A program made the translations under genes and the position numbers. From NCBI GenBank assembly GCA_032158125.1, contig JASKOT010000013.1, positions 310,001-374,000 of the forward strand: a stretch of 64,000 nucleotides of DNA, given 5' to 3'. Below are positions 1 to 12,285 of the stretch, piece by piece. The notes under the pieces were generated by a model, which was not told the origin of the DNA, did not search any database, and saw nothing but the letters and a program-made list of their open reading frames with translations. The DNA is from Papiliotrema nemorosa. Its lineage: Eukaryota > Basidiomycota > Tremellomycetes > Tremellales > Rhynchogastremaceae. The number at the start of each line of letters is the position of its first letter. Within the stretch, counting starts at the first letter, position 1.

Positions 1-3000
1 GAGGCGAAGGAGAGGTAGTTCAGTATCCATGTCCGAGAATCAAAAGCACAAGGACGAGTACGGTACGTGGAAGGAATCGCACAAAAATGTCATTCGGCGA
101 GGAACGGTCGGTATCGGTGCACTGCTTCAACGCGCTGGATCGGTGGCCAAATGGTCCATGATGGACATTGGGAGCAGTGAGGAGGAACGCGTCAACACCA
201 AATGGAACTCGTCCAAACGCGACGGGAAATGGTCAACCCCACTCAGTCCAGAGGATCATCTCATTCGGCATGACAAGAAGCTTGAAGAGTTGGACTTCAG
301 GCTAGGACGATCCGCTGTCAAGCTCGAGTTGGCAAAACGAGCGGATCCTGGAATGCCTGTCACCCCTGTCACCCCCGTCGACTATGGATATTCCCGCCGT
401 AGCGTCAGCTCGATCCGGCCAATGGCAAGTGATGCTTCTCTGCCACAGGAACCGATCAAGGCGATGTATCCCCCCCACAGGCGTGGCTCAGTCCCCACGC
501 TGGAACACGCCAACGACAGCGAAGTCTTTTCTCCCGGCTTCAACTTTCCCATGAAAACGGAAGATCCGATATCCTCGACGACTCAACTCGTCCCCTTATC
601 CGCGCCTAGCACGGCTCGCACCATCGAGCGCTCACCTTTAGACTGGCCAAGCGCGGAAATGACACCCGAGCCCTTTCACGATCCGACCAAGAGAAGGGCC
701 TCGCTACCCGCAGTCTCCTACACAGTGGCTAGAACAGAGTCAGCCTTTCGTCCAACACACACACTCAGCCGGATACAGTCCTTGCCCGAGGCAGATCCTG
801 AGCTTGGTCCTTCCGGATCGCGGTCTGGATCGTATGACAAGCAGATGTCGCAAGAATCGGGCATGTCGGATAATACCAAATTAGAGCCCATCATATTGGA
901 TCGACCTGCCTCTTCACATAATCGACATGTCGAGTTCAAGAAAAAGCCAGCCTTCACCGCCATCGAAAGGTTCCTTGGATTCGACGTGGTGACCAGAGAG
1001 GAGATTATCAAGATCTTCATCACTGGTACTCTGGCCGGGATGGGTGTTTGCTCGATGCGTAAGTGACTGACCGATGAGATCATCGACTGATCACTAATAC
1101 CGCAGACTACATTGGTCAATTATCGATCATCGATATGCCTTACATTGCCTACAAAGCGCCGTATGTCATAGGATCTGTCGTCATTGCCAGCGGAGCAGTG
1201 GTCATTGCGCTCTACATCATGTTCATCATGCTTCGACCGAAACTCAAGCATACTTGGCTCTCAAAGATCGCTGTCGCAGTTGTGCTCTCCATTGCCGTTG
1301 TCGGCATGCATTTCACAGGTGCGACATGTCATGGCATCAATGAGAATACCACTGACTACAGGTATGCGCGGAACCATCTACGCTTGGCCTACTGGTGGTG
1401 GCATCAGACCTTCCGAGCTTCTGACTGGCACAAATCGAGCTATCACCGGTATCGTTGCCGCTCTGGCCTTTTTGGCTTGTATCGCTTGCGCCGTGTTCTT
1501 CGTCCTACACTCAATCAAGCTTCGCCGAGAACGAGCACGTAGAAGACGTGTTGTTGTCGCTGCAGTCTTCCTGGACCAGTACGATAGGGTTCTAGTCAAC
1601 TCGACAGACGGCATGTTACCCATGTGCGACATTGCTCAGTTGACGGGCGGAGAGACGAACAGCTCCAAGCGCTCTCTCAAGTCCAACACCAACTCGTTCA
1701 ATTCGGACTCGACTGTACTGGGGATGGACCTCACTACCGGTCACGAGGCGTTTGTATCGGCGCTCAAAATGTCTTGGGCGTGGAGAAACCCTGTACTCGC
1801 TCCTCACAACTCGTACGCCCCGACAGCCGATGAAGCAATGGCTACGGGCAAGCAGACTCTTGCCAGTACCATGGCGGATATCAGGCGAGGGTCGATAGGC
1901 ACCACTGAAAGCACAGTCACCAGCGGCCGAAACTTGCGATTAAGCGTGACCAAGTTCTTGGAGCGCTTTGCCATGTCGTCGAGCCAACTCGCAGTACAGC
2001 TTCTTGGTTCGCAAGATGGGATCTCTCGGCTCGGTGTGCTGTATGACCAGATCTTGACAACGTGAGTAATGCGCGGGTCATGGAGGCGAAAGCTGACTTG
2101 CAGCGGTTGGGTCAAGTTGAATCATTCCAACGACACGGTCTCGAAAGGGCAATTGATCTTCCTGGTCCGAAGAGTTCTATCCGCCGATGAGCGAAACGAT
2201 CTCCTTGCCAAGCACTTCATCTTCGCGGAATCTCAGGCTGTCGCGTCGGCCCTGCACAAGACGCTATCGGTCCCGTTTGATCATACGGTGCCTCTGCTCG
2301 AGGATATCCGAGTGTTTTGCGATTCGACGCTGAAGCCTACGCTCCAATCTGGGATACTATACACTGGGGTCGCAGTCGTCCAAGCTACACCCTTTGACGG
2401 TTTGCGGATCTTGTTGGAGCAAGATCATCGAGCGCAATTGCCCTTACGGCAACTTTGCTCGATCGGTGGTAACAACTCCTCTTCCGAGCTGAATGGCACG
2501 CTTGAAGAGCTCGGCGAGGCAATCGGATGGCTGGAAGGAATGTCCTTGTTATCGATCATCACTCGAAACATGACGGTCGACTCAACGAAACCAGGCGGAG
2601 AGCGCGTATCGAAGCTGCTCGTTGCACTGGAAAGGGCCATCATCCCCATGCTCGATGAAATGCTGGATGCCGAGGATATGCAGCACATTCTGCCTCGACT
2701 ATCCCTTCATCCGGTCCTCGTGCCACTCACACCTGGAGGCTCGCGCAAAACGGCCAAGATGACTGGCTATACCCCCCCGTACGCCATCATTTTCTATGCC
2801 AACTACGATGCGGCTGTCAACACCTTTACCGACAAATGGCTTCCTTTTTCCCTCTTCCGCGCCCAAAACTCATGCGTCATGGCGCCTCGGATTGCCGCTG
2901 CCGCCAAGATGGACCAACTTTACAGCTCGCAAATTGGAACCAACACTACGGACAGTATGCCGGAGGATTACGAGTATTCCCGACGTCCGAGTAAAGTGCA

Positions 3001-3352
3001 ATTCGAGTTCCCGGACAATGTACCCGTGCCCTCGCCAACGTCGCCGGTGACTGTTGGCATGTTCACTGGCTTCTCATTCCCACCTAGAAGCGATACTCCT
3101 TCAGCACCATCGCCTGCAGCGACAGGTCTTACTTCGCCGGGACTGTCCATCAATACGTGGGCCAGGCGCAATCCCATCACTCCGGGCGGTGGCGCAGGTG
3201 GGATTAGACGTAGCAGTCTTGCCACCCGATCGAGGTACGACTCGATAGATGTGGGTTCGAGCGAGAGGGGAGAAGGGCTGCCCGGGGTGGCAGAATGGGA
3301 TCCGGATTGGTTATTGATCCTCTTGCGGACGAAATTGAGAGCCGAGGCGTAG
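1..3352 (+). CDS. MHYT-domain integral membrane protein, 5' partial
   Basis: Exons <1-1058, 1106-1318, 1362-2061 and 2104-3352; the frame is open to base 1, so the start and probably a first membrane block lie upstream. The first visible exon is a polar, serine/proline-rich region. Joining exons 1 and 2 creates MHYIG across the splice site, and exons 2 and 3 give MHFTGMRG, two MHYT-type motifs inside hydrophobic helices (about six in exons 1-3). MHYT motifs are proposed to bind a metal or gas ligand within the membrane; fungal members are described as signalling proteins but their role is not established. A long soluble C-terminal region follows with no domain I recognise. The family is clear; its function is inferred only from the domain. 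Confidence 0.82.
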
Positions 3353-3650
3353 ACCCATACGCATAAAGATGGGATCTGTTTGTGGACTAGTCATTTATTA
3401 TTATAGTCTTCTTTTTTCATTTCTGGGATTCTTGGGTTGGACGAAACGGAGTATAAGGCTTTATACAATGGATAAGAGTATAACTCGGGTTGTATATACA
3501 TAGGGGAACCGGGATCACCATCATTTCATGTATAGTACGAGCACAGTGCATGGAATCACGTCTCGCACAATATATCCTTGACATTGATCAAGACCTTTCT
3601 TCCTCGGCTGAAGGAAAGCTGGTAAGCGCGTGTAGTGGTATGGACGACTA

Positions 3651-5536
3651 TCACTTGAAGAGATTCTCGAGTGATTCAAGTAGATCATGTTGAGCCCATC
3701 CGGCCACAATCGCCATTACAGCCATCCAACACCTAGCCAAAGCCTCATCCACGCCTTGTTCTCCTACGACCATTGCACCCACCCCTCCATGTATGGTATC
3801 AGATTGTGATTGACGATGAGAAGGGGACCACGTTTGACCCAGAACCCAATTCGTATCAATCTCGCCATCTTGCAGCGCACGCAAATACCTCCATCCTCCG
3901 ACTCTAATGATGACTCGCGCGAATTCCCTCAAGTGGTGTAGATCATCAGCGGAAAGATCTGGGTCGAGAAGCGCGAGGAGGGAGAACGTCCAGGTGGATA
4001 GATGAGAGGTGAAGGGGTTCGCCACGGATCGATGGGTTGAACTGAGGGTGGAATTGGAAGTGTAAAGGGAGTTGGGGTGGGAGGAGGAGGGAAAGGAGAG
4101 CTCGTTAGAGAGGTCTTCAATTTGGGCGTTGAGCCTGTATCCGATTTGGATGAGGATGATTATTATTGTATGCTATATATAAGCGATGTTCATGGTCTTT
4201 CCCAAATGCTGAGCTGAGAACTCTTCGTGGGGGCAAGGCAGTCGACGTTAAGATCGATGGAGGATGATGTGTTGTGAAGAGAGATCGATGGAGAGTACTT
4301 ACCTGATCTAATCGAGCGAGGAGACCGATGGTAGGTGCTCGTGGTCGATGTTTCGCAGTTTCCGGCTCGAGATCGTATTTGAAAGACGACCTCTTTGCTT
4401 CTTCCTTCTTCCTCGTAGCCTCCTCGTTGCTAGCATTTGTCATTTCAATATCGTGATCGTATACATTTCCGTGATCATCATCTTCGTCGTCTTCGTCAAG
4501 GTCATAATCCTCGTCGCCATCATCGTCGTCCGGATCTCCCTCAATGTCATTTGATGAGTCAAGGGTTTTCGCATTCGTCACAGACAAACTTGGGCCATTC
4601 ATAAATGCCTCTTCGTCGTCCTCGTCCGGCATGACACTCGCTTTGAGACCCTTCGAAGCGCCTCGGATAGGCTTGATGGCCTTTGGACGAGAACCTTCGG
4701 CAGGGCGACTAGGCGAGAATCCCCCTTTTGCCGAGGTGGTGTTGCTGGCGTTGGCATTGGGCTCACTCCTTTTGTTGATCTTCCGACGGTTGAATCCTAC
4801 GATGAACCAGAACCATTCGTGCACCTGTTCGTTGGTGGGAAAGGGTATCATATCCTCCGGTAGAGGCGGTAATGGTTCCGGAGGCCAGCGTGATCTCACA
4901 TCCTACTTGTCAGCTTCAAGTCCCTTGCCTTAGAAACCCAGGCATGGCGATGCGCCGATCTCTCTTCTTTTCATGCTTTTGGCTGTCTCTGCCTAAAAGA
5001 ATGAAGGTATTTGGTAGACCTACTTTACGGTAGTTCTGAAAATGAGCCATGAAAGAAACAGTCCATGATTCCCGGGGTAATGCTGGGTGTCTGGATGGTC
5101 CTGCTTCTGGGATTTGATCTCCATTTACCGCATGAAACACCTTTTGCGCTTTTGGAGGTGGAGATGCTTGTCTGTAAGGGTTGTTGACTCGAGTAAAGTG
5201 CGGTAGCTTTGCGTTTGCCCGACTGGTTGTTAGCTCAGCCACCAACAATCGACATCTGTCTCCGCTTGGAAGAAGGAGACCAATGTTGTCTAGCAGAGGG
5301 AAAGGCTGGGTGGCTCACTTGACCAACGCAAGGTAAGTCGCCCCGTCCTCGGGTTCTCCATCCCAATCATCCTCAATCTCAGCAACGGGCAAAACTCGTA
5401 ATTTCCGTTTACCACCCCCACGGCCGCCTTGAGCTCCCTGCCCTTGGGTTTCATCCATGTAATACTCGTCAGAGTCGGATTCTTCCGCTTGAGCAGCTTT
5501 AGCTTTCCGCCTTGCTACTTGACCTGCTCGAGGCAT
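3651..5536 (-). CDS. Gemin2/Brr1-type SMN-interacting protein (SIP1 family)
   Basis: Four exons: 5536-5319, 5222-5024, 4902-4303, 4172-3651 (512 residues). The start at 5536 gives MPRAGQ and lies 186 bp from the divergent ARO2 start. The N-terminal part reads YLALV then ANAKLPHFTRVNNPY, followed by WTVSFMAHFQNYRK and HEWFWFIVGFNRRKI; the last exon has a helical tail with WRYLRALQDGEID and an AGWAQHDLLE end. Order and spacing fit Gemin2, which binds Sm proteins for spliceosomal snRNP assembly. Human Gemin2 is about 280 residues; the extra length is mainly a central acidic, low-complexity insertion (runs of Asp/Glu, positions about 4440-4530). The exon 3-4 junction was chosen because it keeps the frame. 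Without a profile search the family call is good but not certain. Confidence 0.72.
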
Positions 5537-5722
5537 CGTTGTGTCGAATGAGAGATGCAAGGAATATCTATCGATGCAATGCCGATTGAATGGGATGAAA
5601 TGGGATTGCGTCAGGCAGCCGAAAGATCTCACTCGTTTGTTCGACTTTTCGACTCGCCCAACATTCGCCTTTGACTTTTCAACCTTCACCTCTTGACCTT
5701 TCTACCTTGCTACACAAGCATC

Positions 5723-7230
5723 ATGTCGTCTTTCGGATCGTTGTTCCGAGTGCACACTTATGGAGAATCACACTGCAAGTCGGTGGGATGCATCGTCGAT
5801 GGTGTTCCGCCTGTACGCTCAGACTTCCTCCTGGGGTGTCGGTACTGATATCCAGGGACTCAAATTGACCGAGGAGGATATCCAGATTCAACTGTCTCGA
5901 CGACGACCTGGCCAATCCGACATCACCACTCCTGTGCGTATCCACTTCCTCCGGGCTTCAAGCTTGTATAACTTGTGCTAATTTATAGCGATCTGAATTC
6001 GACACGGTTCACATTCAGTCGGGTACGGAGCACGGGGTGACCCTCGGTACACCTATCGGTCTCCTTGTGCACAACAAAGATCAACGACCACACGACTACG
6101 CCGAGACTGATCTCTTCCCAAGACCTTCTCATGCCGATTACACCTACCTAGCGAAATACGGTGTCAAGGCGTCCTCGGGGGGTGGACGAGCTTCCGCCAG
6201 AGAGACTATTGGGAGAGTCGCAGCGGGTGCCATCGCTGAAAAGTACCTCAAAGAGGCGTACGGAGTGGAGATTGTGGCTTTTGTGGGGAGTGTGGGCAAA
6301 GTTCATCTGCCCTTTGCCACGGCAGACGATGAGGTCTTGAGCAAAGAGTACCTGGATCTGATCAAAGGTGTGAGCAGGGCAGAGGTGGATAAGGAAATCA
6401 CGAGGTGTCCACACAAAGAGACCAGCGTGAAGATGGAAGAGGTCAGTCGATCCCCTTGAATGATGCGGAGGGGCTATGTGCTGAAGGGTTAGGCCATTCG
6501 AGCGGCAAAGGCGAGAAACGACTCGATGGGAGGCACAGTCACTTGCGTGATTCGAAACTGCCCCGTCGGATTGGGGGAACCCGCTTTTGACAAGTTTGAA
6601 GCTGTCCTTGCGCACGCCATGCTCTCCATCCCTAGTACAAAGGCTTTCGAGATTGGATCCGGATTCAGAGGAACCGAGTTCCCTGGCTCCACGCATAATG
6701 ATCCGTTTGTGGACGGTGTTCACCCTGTCACGGGTGAACAAACCTTGAGGACGGTCACCAACTGGTCGGGAGGTATTCAAGGAGGTATCTCCAATGGAGA
6801 AGATGTCTACTTCAGGTTAGCTGTCTCTCGCTCGCATAGAGGATAGAGCTGACACGGTAGGATCGGGTTCAAACCTCCTGCAACCATCTCGCAAGAGCAG
6901 CCAACTGCCCGATACGATGGATCTGCGGGTGTTCTCGAGGCAAAAGGAAGACACGACCCCTGTGTCGTCCCTCGAGCCGTGCCCATTGTGGAGACCATGG
7001 CCGCTTTGGTCGTCATGGAGTGAGCATATCTCATCTGACCGAAAGTGAATACGCTGACAACTAGCATGTTGATGCAGCAAAACGCACGAACGACCGCTGC
7101 TTCTCTTCTTCCTCCACTGACCCATCTGCCCCCTACCATGGTCTTGCCGGGAAAGAACACTGTGCAGAAAGTCTTGAACGGGGATATGGACGGGGAGAAG
7201 GTTCAGAATAACAAGACGGGGGACGAGTAG
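5723..7230 (+). CDS. ARO2: Chorismate synthase
   Basis: Six exons: 5723-5812, 5856-5933, 5989-6441, 6493-6815, 6861-7019, 7065-7230 (422 residues). It converts 5-enolpyruvylshikimate 3-phosphate to chorismate, the last step of the shikimate pathway leading to aromatic amino acids, using reduced FMN. Signature segments are all present: the N-terminal [27 protein letters not shown], the flavin-site [21 protein letters not shown], the [18 protein letters not shown] strand, [15 protein letters not shown] and [15 protein letters not shown]. The length is normal for fungal enzymes, which also carry their own flavin reductase activity. The start codon is the first ATG after a pyrimidine-rich leader. 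It shares a short divergent promoter with the Gemin2-like gene. Confidence 0.97.
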
Positions 7231-7552
7231 ACTGGCAGAGTAGAGCATATGCATATGGATCAGGTTATACACCTTGCAAATGGCAGGATACCGGAGTGCT
7301 GCATCCTGGATGTCCTCGTTGTTTGCTATACATCAATGCCCTGCTCTAGGAGTCGATTTCGGATCCGATGGATTGAGCTGACGGTGCGGAGGTCATGATG
7401 CCAACGCGATGTGATGGCTCCTTTATCCATCGTCGACCTTCTCGACCGTCCTCATGCTACACAAGTAGCTCCCCAGCCATTCGCAAGGTCGCATTGAGAC
7501 CTTCAACTCCATTGTATACTCCGATACACCGCCGGGGCAGCGTTTAGGCAAT
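7231..7552. other. Intergenic spacer, ARO2 to HRD1
   Basis: 322 bp holding the ARO2 3' end and the HRD1 promoter. No further gene or clear motif seen. Confidence 0.6.
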
Positions 7553-9995
7553 ATGGTACCCCGGCTAGCAATCTACGGGGCGACTTCGACCGCTTTGGCC
7601 GGGATAGTCATAGCTTCAGCTATACAAAATCGAGCCAACTTTTTCGCTGCTGCCGTGACAATAGGCAAAAGTTCAGGATCTCTCATGGTGGGTCCGGCCC
7701 ATCTGGACCTGTGTTTTGGGTTGGAGCTGATCATAGGTCTTGGCTAACTTTGCGTTGTTCATCGTGATCTGTTTCGGCATTGCCCTCAAGAAACTCTTCT
7801 TTGGACAACTCAGGTCAATAGAGTATGAGGTGAGATTCTGCGATCAGTAATCGTGTCCAGCTCATGGGTAGCATCTCTTTGAGAGGTTGTGGTTGTTCCT
7901 CACTGAATCATTGCTCGCATTGACCATCTTCCGGTGAGCTGACACTCATTTCCCTATCCGCATTCAGCTCTGATGTACAGGGATGACTTTTCGGCTCCTT
8001 TCGTCGTCATGTACTCTACATTGCTGTTTCTCAAATGTTTCCACTGGATCACCGCCGATCGAGTCGACTATGTCAGTTGGAACTTTGGGTCTAAGGTATG
8101 CACAGCTGACAAATAGATGGACCAGGTACCTCCTCCTGGTCCGCCCATACAATTCCATATCCGCGTACTTAGCATCATCAACCTCCTTCTAACAGCCGAC
8201 ATTTTTCTTGTCCGACACTCCATCTCCTCCGTGTCGACTCAAGGAATGTCCTCGATGGTTCTATTTGCATCGGAATTTATGATCCTGCTCGCTTCTGGCT
8301 GTGGCACTTTTGCGCGGTACATCGTGGGCGTCATGGATCTCCACAGAGCACGAGGACGGGTCGATGCACCTGCCTGGGAGCAGAAGAGCATGTATCTGTT
8401 CTATATCGACCTCGCTGTTGGTAAGTTGTCTTTCTCACCAATTGTGGATCCAGCTCACCAGTCAGACTTTGTCAAGCTCCTCACGTACCTCACCTTCTTT
8501 TCCGTCATATTCCTCCGATTCGGCCTCCCGCTCCATATCCTCCGGGACGTATACATGACCTTTCGCTCGTTCCTCTCCCGCTGCTCCGATTTGGTGCGCT
8601 ATAGACGAGCTACAAGGGATATGGACGCTCAGTACCCGAATGCCACACCTGCAGAAATGGACGCGTTGGCAGATAAGACTTGTATCATATGTCGAGAAGA
8701 GATGGTTCTTCCCGGTGCGGAAGGCTCACCACAACCAGCTACAGATGGACCGAACGAAACACCAAAGAAATTGGTTTGCGGGCATATATTCCATTTTCAC
8801 TGTTTGCGGAGTTGGCTAGAGAGACAGCAGAGTTGTCCAACTTGGTGAGGGTTCCTTGTCTTCTTTTGCTTCAGCTGACAATAGTCGCCGAGATGTTCTG
8901 CGCAACCCTGTTGCATCTCGCCGCAACGCCCCGGCCATCCCTCTCTTTGCGCCACCTCCAGCTCCCGGACAAGCTCCAGCGCTGCCTCAACAGCAGAATG
9001 CAGGCGTGAACGGCTGGCCATTTGCAAATGGAAACAATGGACCTGTTCAGCCGCCTGGAGTGAATGGCCATATTCCGACACCTACACAAGCTCCCGCTGC
9101 ACCTCTCTTCACCGAGGAGACAGAATCAGATAGGATACAAAGGGGCATATGGGGTGGTCCCATTACGCCAGGACAATTCTTCCCTCAACCTCTGGGCGCC
9201 GGCCCCTCTCGCGCATCACTTATACCCCCTAGGCGCATATCTCCACGCCTCGAGCCCACGCCCATTGTACCCACACCTGCAGCGTTCAGCACACTCGCAC
9301 CTGGAGAGACTGACGCCTCATTGGCCAGCGCTAGCAGTTCCATACACAGCGGGAATCATACTCCTTTCACCTCTAATCCGCCGCAAGTTTTCTCCTCGAC
9401 AGGCGCACCGAGGACACGCCGATCAAATAGTTCTTCTTCAGGTGGTACTGCTACCTTGCCGGCCGAAAGTGATGTGGAACAGTCTGCCGAGGGTGCCGAA
9501 GCTACAGAAGATGCGACCAGTGAGGTCTCCAAGAGGAGGGTCGCAGCGGAAGCGGCCATGCGACGTTTAGGTCTGCGTAGCTCGACCCGTCGAATGGAGA
9601 CGTCCCCGAATGGGACCTTGGACCCAAAAGGGAAATCCAAGGCAGTCGAGCCGGAACCGATACCGATTGCGCCTGAGGACAATGCGGCGGTCCCGGAGAG
9701 CTTGGACGATCCACCCAAGCACATACCTTATTTGACTCGAACGACACCGGGCAGTCTTTCTTCAAGATGGGGACTTCCCGGTGGATCGGTGAACAGCTCC
9801 AGATGGTCGGACCGCCCGCCGACCCCTGCACAAGGCTTAGAAGATAGAATGGCGTTGCTGAGGGATGTGGACGAGGCGATCTGGGGGTTGATGGGTGAAA
9901 TGGCAAAGGTGAAGAGCCGGTGGGAGGTTGAGGACGCGGCGGCTGCCTCGGGCGGAGCAGAGCATGCTCCCCCACATGGCAGTGAGCCCGACTAA
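7553..9995 (+). CDS. HRD1: ERAD E3 ubiquitin ligase HRD1 (synoviolin type)
   Basis: Seven exons: 7553-7687, 7737-7829, 7872-7933, 7981-8071, 8117-8420, 8466-8844, 8885-9995 (724 residues). The N-terminal half holds several hydrophobic helices, with HRD1 landmarks HLFERLWLFLTESLLAL, FHWITADRVDYMDQVP and FHIRVLSIINLLL. A RING-H2 finger follows: CIICREEM, then CGHIFHFHCLRSWL, then SCPTCRRDVL, with the final Cys completed by the exon 6-7 splice. The C-terminal tail (about 370 residues) is proline- and serine-rich and predicted disordered, as in other HRD1 proteins. The protein should act in the ER membrane, retrotranslocating and ubiquitinating misfolded proteins. The 45-nt intron at 8421-8465 is in frame and stop-free, so an unspliced message would still read through. 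Confidence 0.95.
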
Positions 9996-10292
9996 CATGC
10001 ACGGTTTATTGTATTGTGGATGTAAGCATGATACCTTCTACCCAGTTGCGGGTCATGGCCCGGATAAATATATTGTCGGGTTGGTGGAAGAACCGCGGAG
10101 AAACTTCGTTTGGGATGGGTGCTTCGGGTACATAGTTTGACCGAAGTCGACCTTGGCAATGGGATGCAATAATGTGAGGTATAAGTCTCCACGTCTGCAT
10201 GCATACACCCTACTGTTATTGCTCCTTTGCACGTTTGCATATACAGCAACGAGTGATCGCATACTCGCACAACACCCATTGGTCACGTCAGA

Positions 10293-11132
10293 ATGTCCAC
10301 AAACGCCCCACTCGACCCATCCCTCCAAGCTCTCGGCTCTGCTCTCCCTCCATGCAAAGAAGGGGAAACCACCGATCAGATCATAGCCATGAGAGCAGGG
10401 AAGTCATACCAAGCAATGGACCCTTACCTCCATCGACTCCGAAATAGGGGTCTAGAGATCCAACAGGAGTTTAACAGATTCCCGACGGATAATGAAGGAC
10501 GAATGAAGTTTATGCAGACGGTGTGTGATTTTGAGGACAAGGGCGAGGGACATCGAGTCTGCGTCTTGCCTGGTTTCATATGTGAATATGTGAGTTGACC
10601 CCTTTTGACAGTATCTTGACTGGGGATGGTGGGATTGTCATTGTGAAAGCGTATGGCTGATGATAGTGGTTCAATGTGTCTATTGGCAGAGAGGTCTTTG
10701 CTGCGCATAATCTCTTTGTTGCAGATGTAGCACCAGGCAAGTTTCCACCGTCTTGACCCTCTTTTGCTTTGTTTATCCCTTTCTTAGTGTGAGAGAGATC
10801 TGACCATGCCAGTACGAATCGGATCGCGAACGATGATCGGACCCAACTGTCAATTCCTCACCCCCACTCATCCCCTCTCGCCAGAGGAACGAAATGGGAT
10901 GGATGGACCGGAAGCTGCGGGTCCTATTACAATAGGTAATGATGTGTGGATAGGAGGTGGGGTCATCATCCTCGCCAATGTGACAATCGGGGATGGATGT
11001 ACGGTCGGAGCTGGGTCGGTCGTTACCAAGAGTGTACCCCCTAGAACCGTTGTGGTGGGCAACCCGGCTAAGCCTGTCAAGAGGATCGAGGCGGATGGAA
11101 CGATAGTGGATATCAGAGGCGAGAAACTGTAG
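10293..11132 (+). CDS. Maltose/galactoside O-acetyltransferase-like hexapeptide-repeat protein
   Basis: Exons 10293-10589, 10667-10736, 10813-11132 (228 residues). The N-terminal segment with ...MRAGKSYQAMDPYLHRLR matches the small Mac domain of maltose acetyltransferases. The rest is a left-handed beta-helix of hexapeptide repeats: FNVSIGREVF, VRIGSRTMIGPNC, ITIGNDVWIGGGVIILANV, TIGDGCTVGAGSVVTKSV, ending in VVVGNPAKPVKRI. The family transfers acetyl from acetyl-CoA to sugars, with a catalytic His in the TPTHP loop seen here as LTPTHPLS. Intron 2 (10737-10812) appears to start with GCAAGT rather than GT; no GT donor gives the correct frame. The natural substrate is unknown; the closest yeast type is the uncharacterised YJL218W. 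Confidence 0.88.
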
Positions 11133-11461
11133 AGGTGAAGAGTCGTAGATGTTCCCCAATGCATCGGCGCAAAACATGGTGCATCCTGCAGGATCCGACA
11201 GTAACAATCTCACCCTCGTCCTTCAGAGCCCCTGTTCAGAATGCTAGTGGTCGTCAATGCAGATCAATGTTGCAGATATGCTGCCTGGAATAGTTCAAGT
11301 TGTCAAGCAAGACTGCTCAGTTCTCGCCATGCATGATCGCTCTACGACAACTCGAGTCATGACAACGAGAAGCGGAAACGTCGTCGAAGCGCAAAGAAGT
11401 AGCTACATATCGAAGAAAAAGGTCCAGAATGGATCAATCGCCTCATTACAACGCGTGACGT
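11133..11461. other. Convergent spacer, acetyltransferase and eIF1A
   Basis: 329 bp between two 3' ends. Only leaderless short frames; nothing recognisable. Confidence 0.6.
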
Positions 11462-12285
11462 TTCTGACAAGTCAGCTCAGGTCGCAGAGGAACAGTAAGG
11501 GAATAGAAGCAGAAAGGGGAGCTGGGGTACCAAGAGATAAGAAACGAGGAGGCGAGATCCAACACGGTGAATCGAGGTGTACTCACAAATGTCATCGATA
11601 TCAGCCTCTTCGAACTCGACACCACCCTCTTCATCGTCGCTTCCTCCCTCTCCATCCGCAGCAGCCTCGTTGATCTGGAAGTCGGATTTGAGCTCTCCGT
11701 ACGTTTTCAAATTTCTAGCTTCGTCTGCCGTGTACTTGTGGATCACATCCGCTCGCTCGTCCTGGAATTCTCGGAGAGACAGGAGGATGATATCACCAGC
11801 GACGATCCAGACCTATTAGTCAGTCACAATTCCACCTCACCACACAGCCCTGGATATGTGAACATCGGTCGCGTGATTCACCTTTTTACGCATTTGTCCT
11901 CGAATCTGACCCAGTCTAGTCTCTCCATCTTGGCACTTTGCCTCTATCCTTCCATTTCCAAGCATCTTGACTACTTGAGCGTACTCTGTTCAAATCAGCG
12001 TTGTCCAGATACATCACGCCACTGAGGGAAAGTGATCATGGCAGATGGAAGGACAAGGAAGGTGGAGTGTGAGTGTAAGTGACGTACCTTGACCATCCTC
12101 CTTGAAGATCAACTCTCGTTTGTTCTCGTCGGCCTCGGCCTTTCCCCTTCGCCTGTTCTTTCCACCCTATTGATTAGATGAGATCTCGCAAAGCGGGATG
12201 AGGTAGCACACCTTTCCTTTAGCCTGGTATAAAAGTCAGCGCTCACTCTTACGCGTCTTCAAGTCGTCGAGCTCACCTTGGGCAT
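11462..12285 (-). CDS. TIF11: Translation initiation factor eIF1A
   Basis: Six coding segments: 12285-12277, 12223-12212, 12166-12088, 11985-11882, 11812-11587, 11463-11462 (143 residues, the normal size). The first two exons are only 9 and 12 nt (MPK, AKGK). The protein runs [19 protein letters not shown], then the OB fold with [40 protein letters not shown], and ends with the conserved acidic tail DIDDI. eIF1A binds the 40S A site, helping scanning and start-codon selection. The stop codon is split: T is the last base before the final intron and AA comes from the last exon. This reading is forced, because it puts the stop exactly after DIDDI where eIF1A proteins end. Confidence 0.96.
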
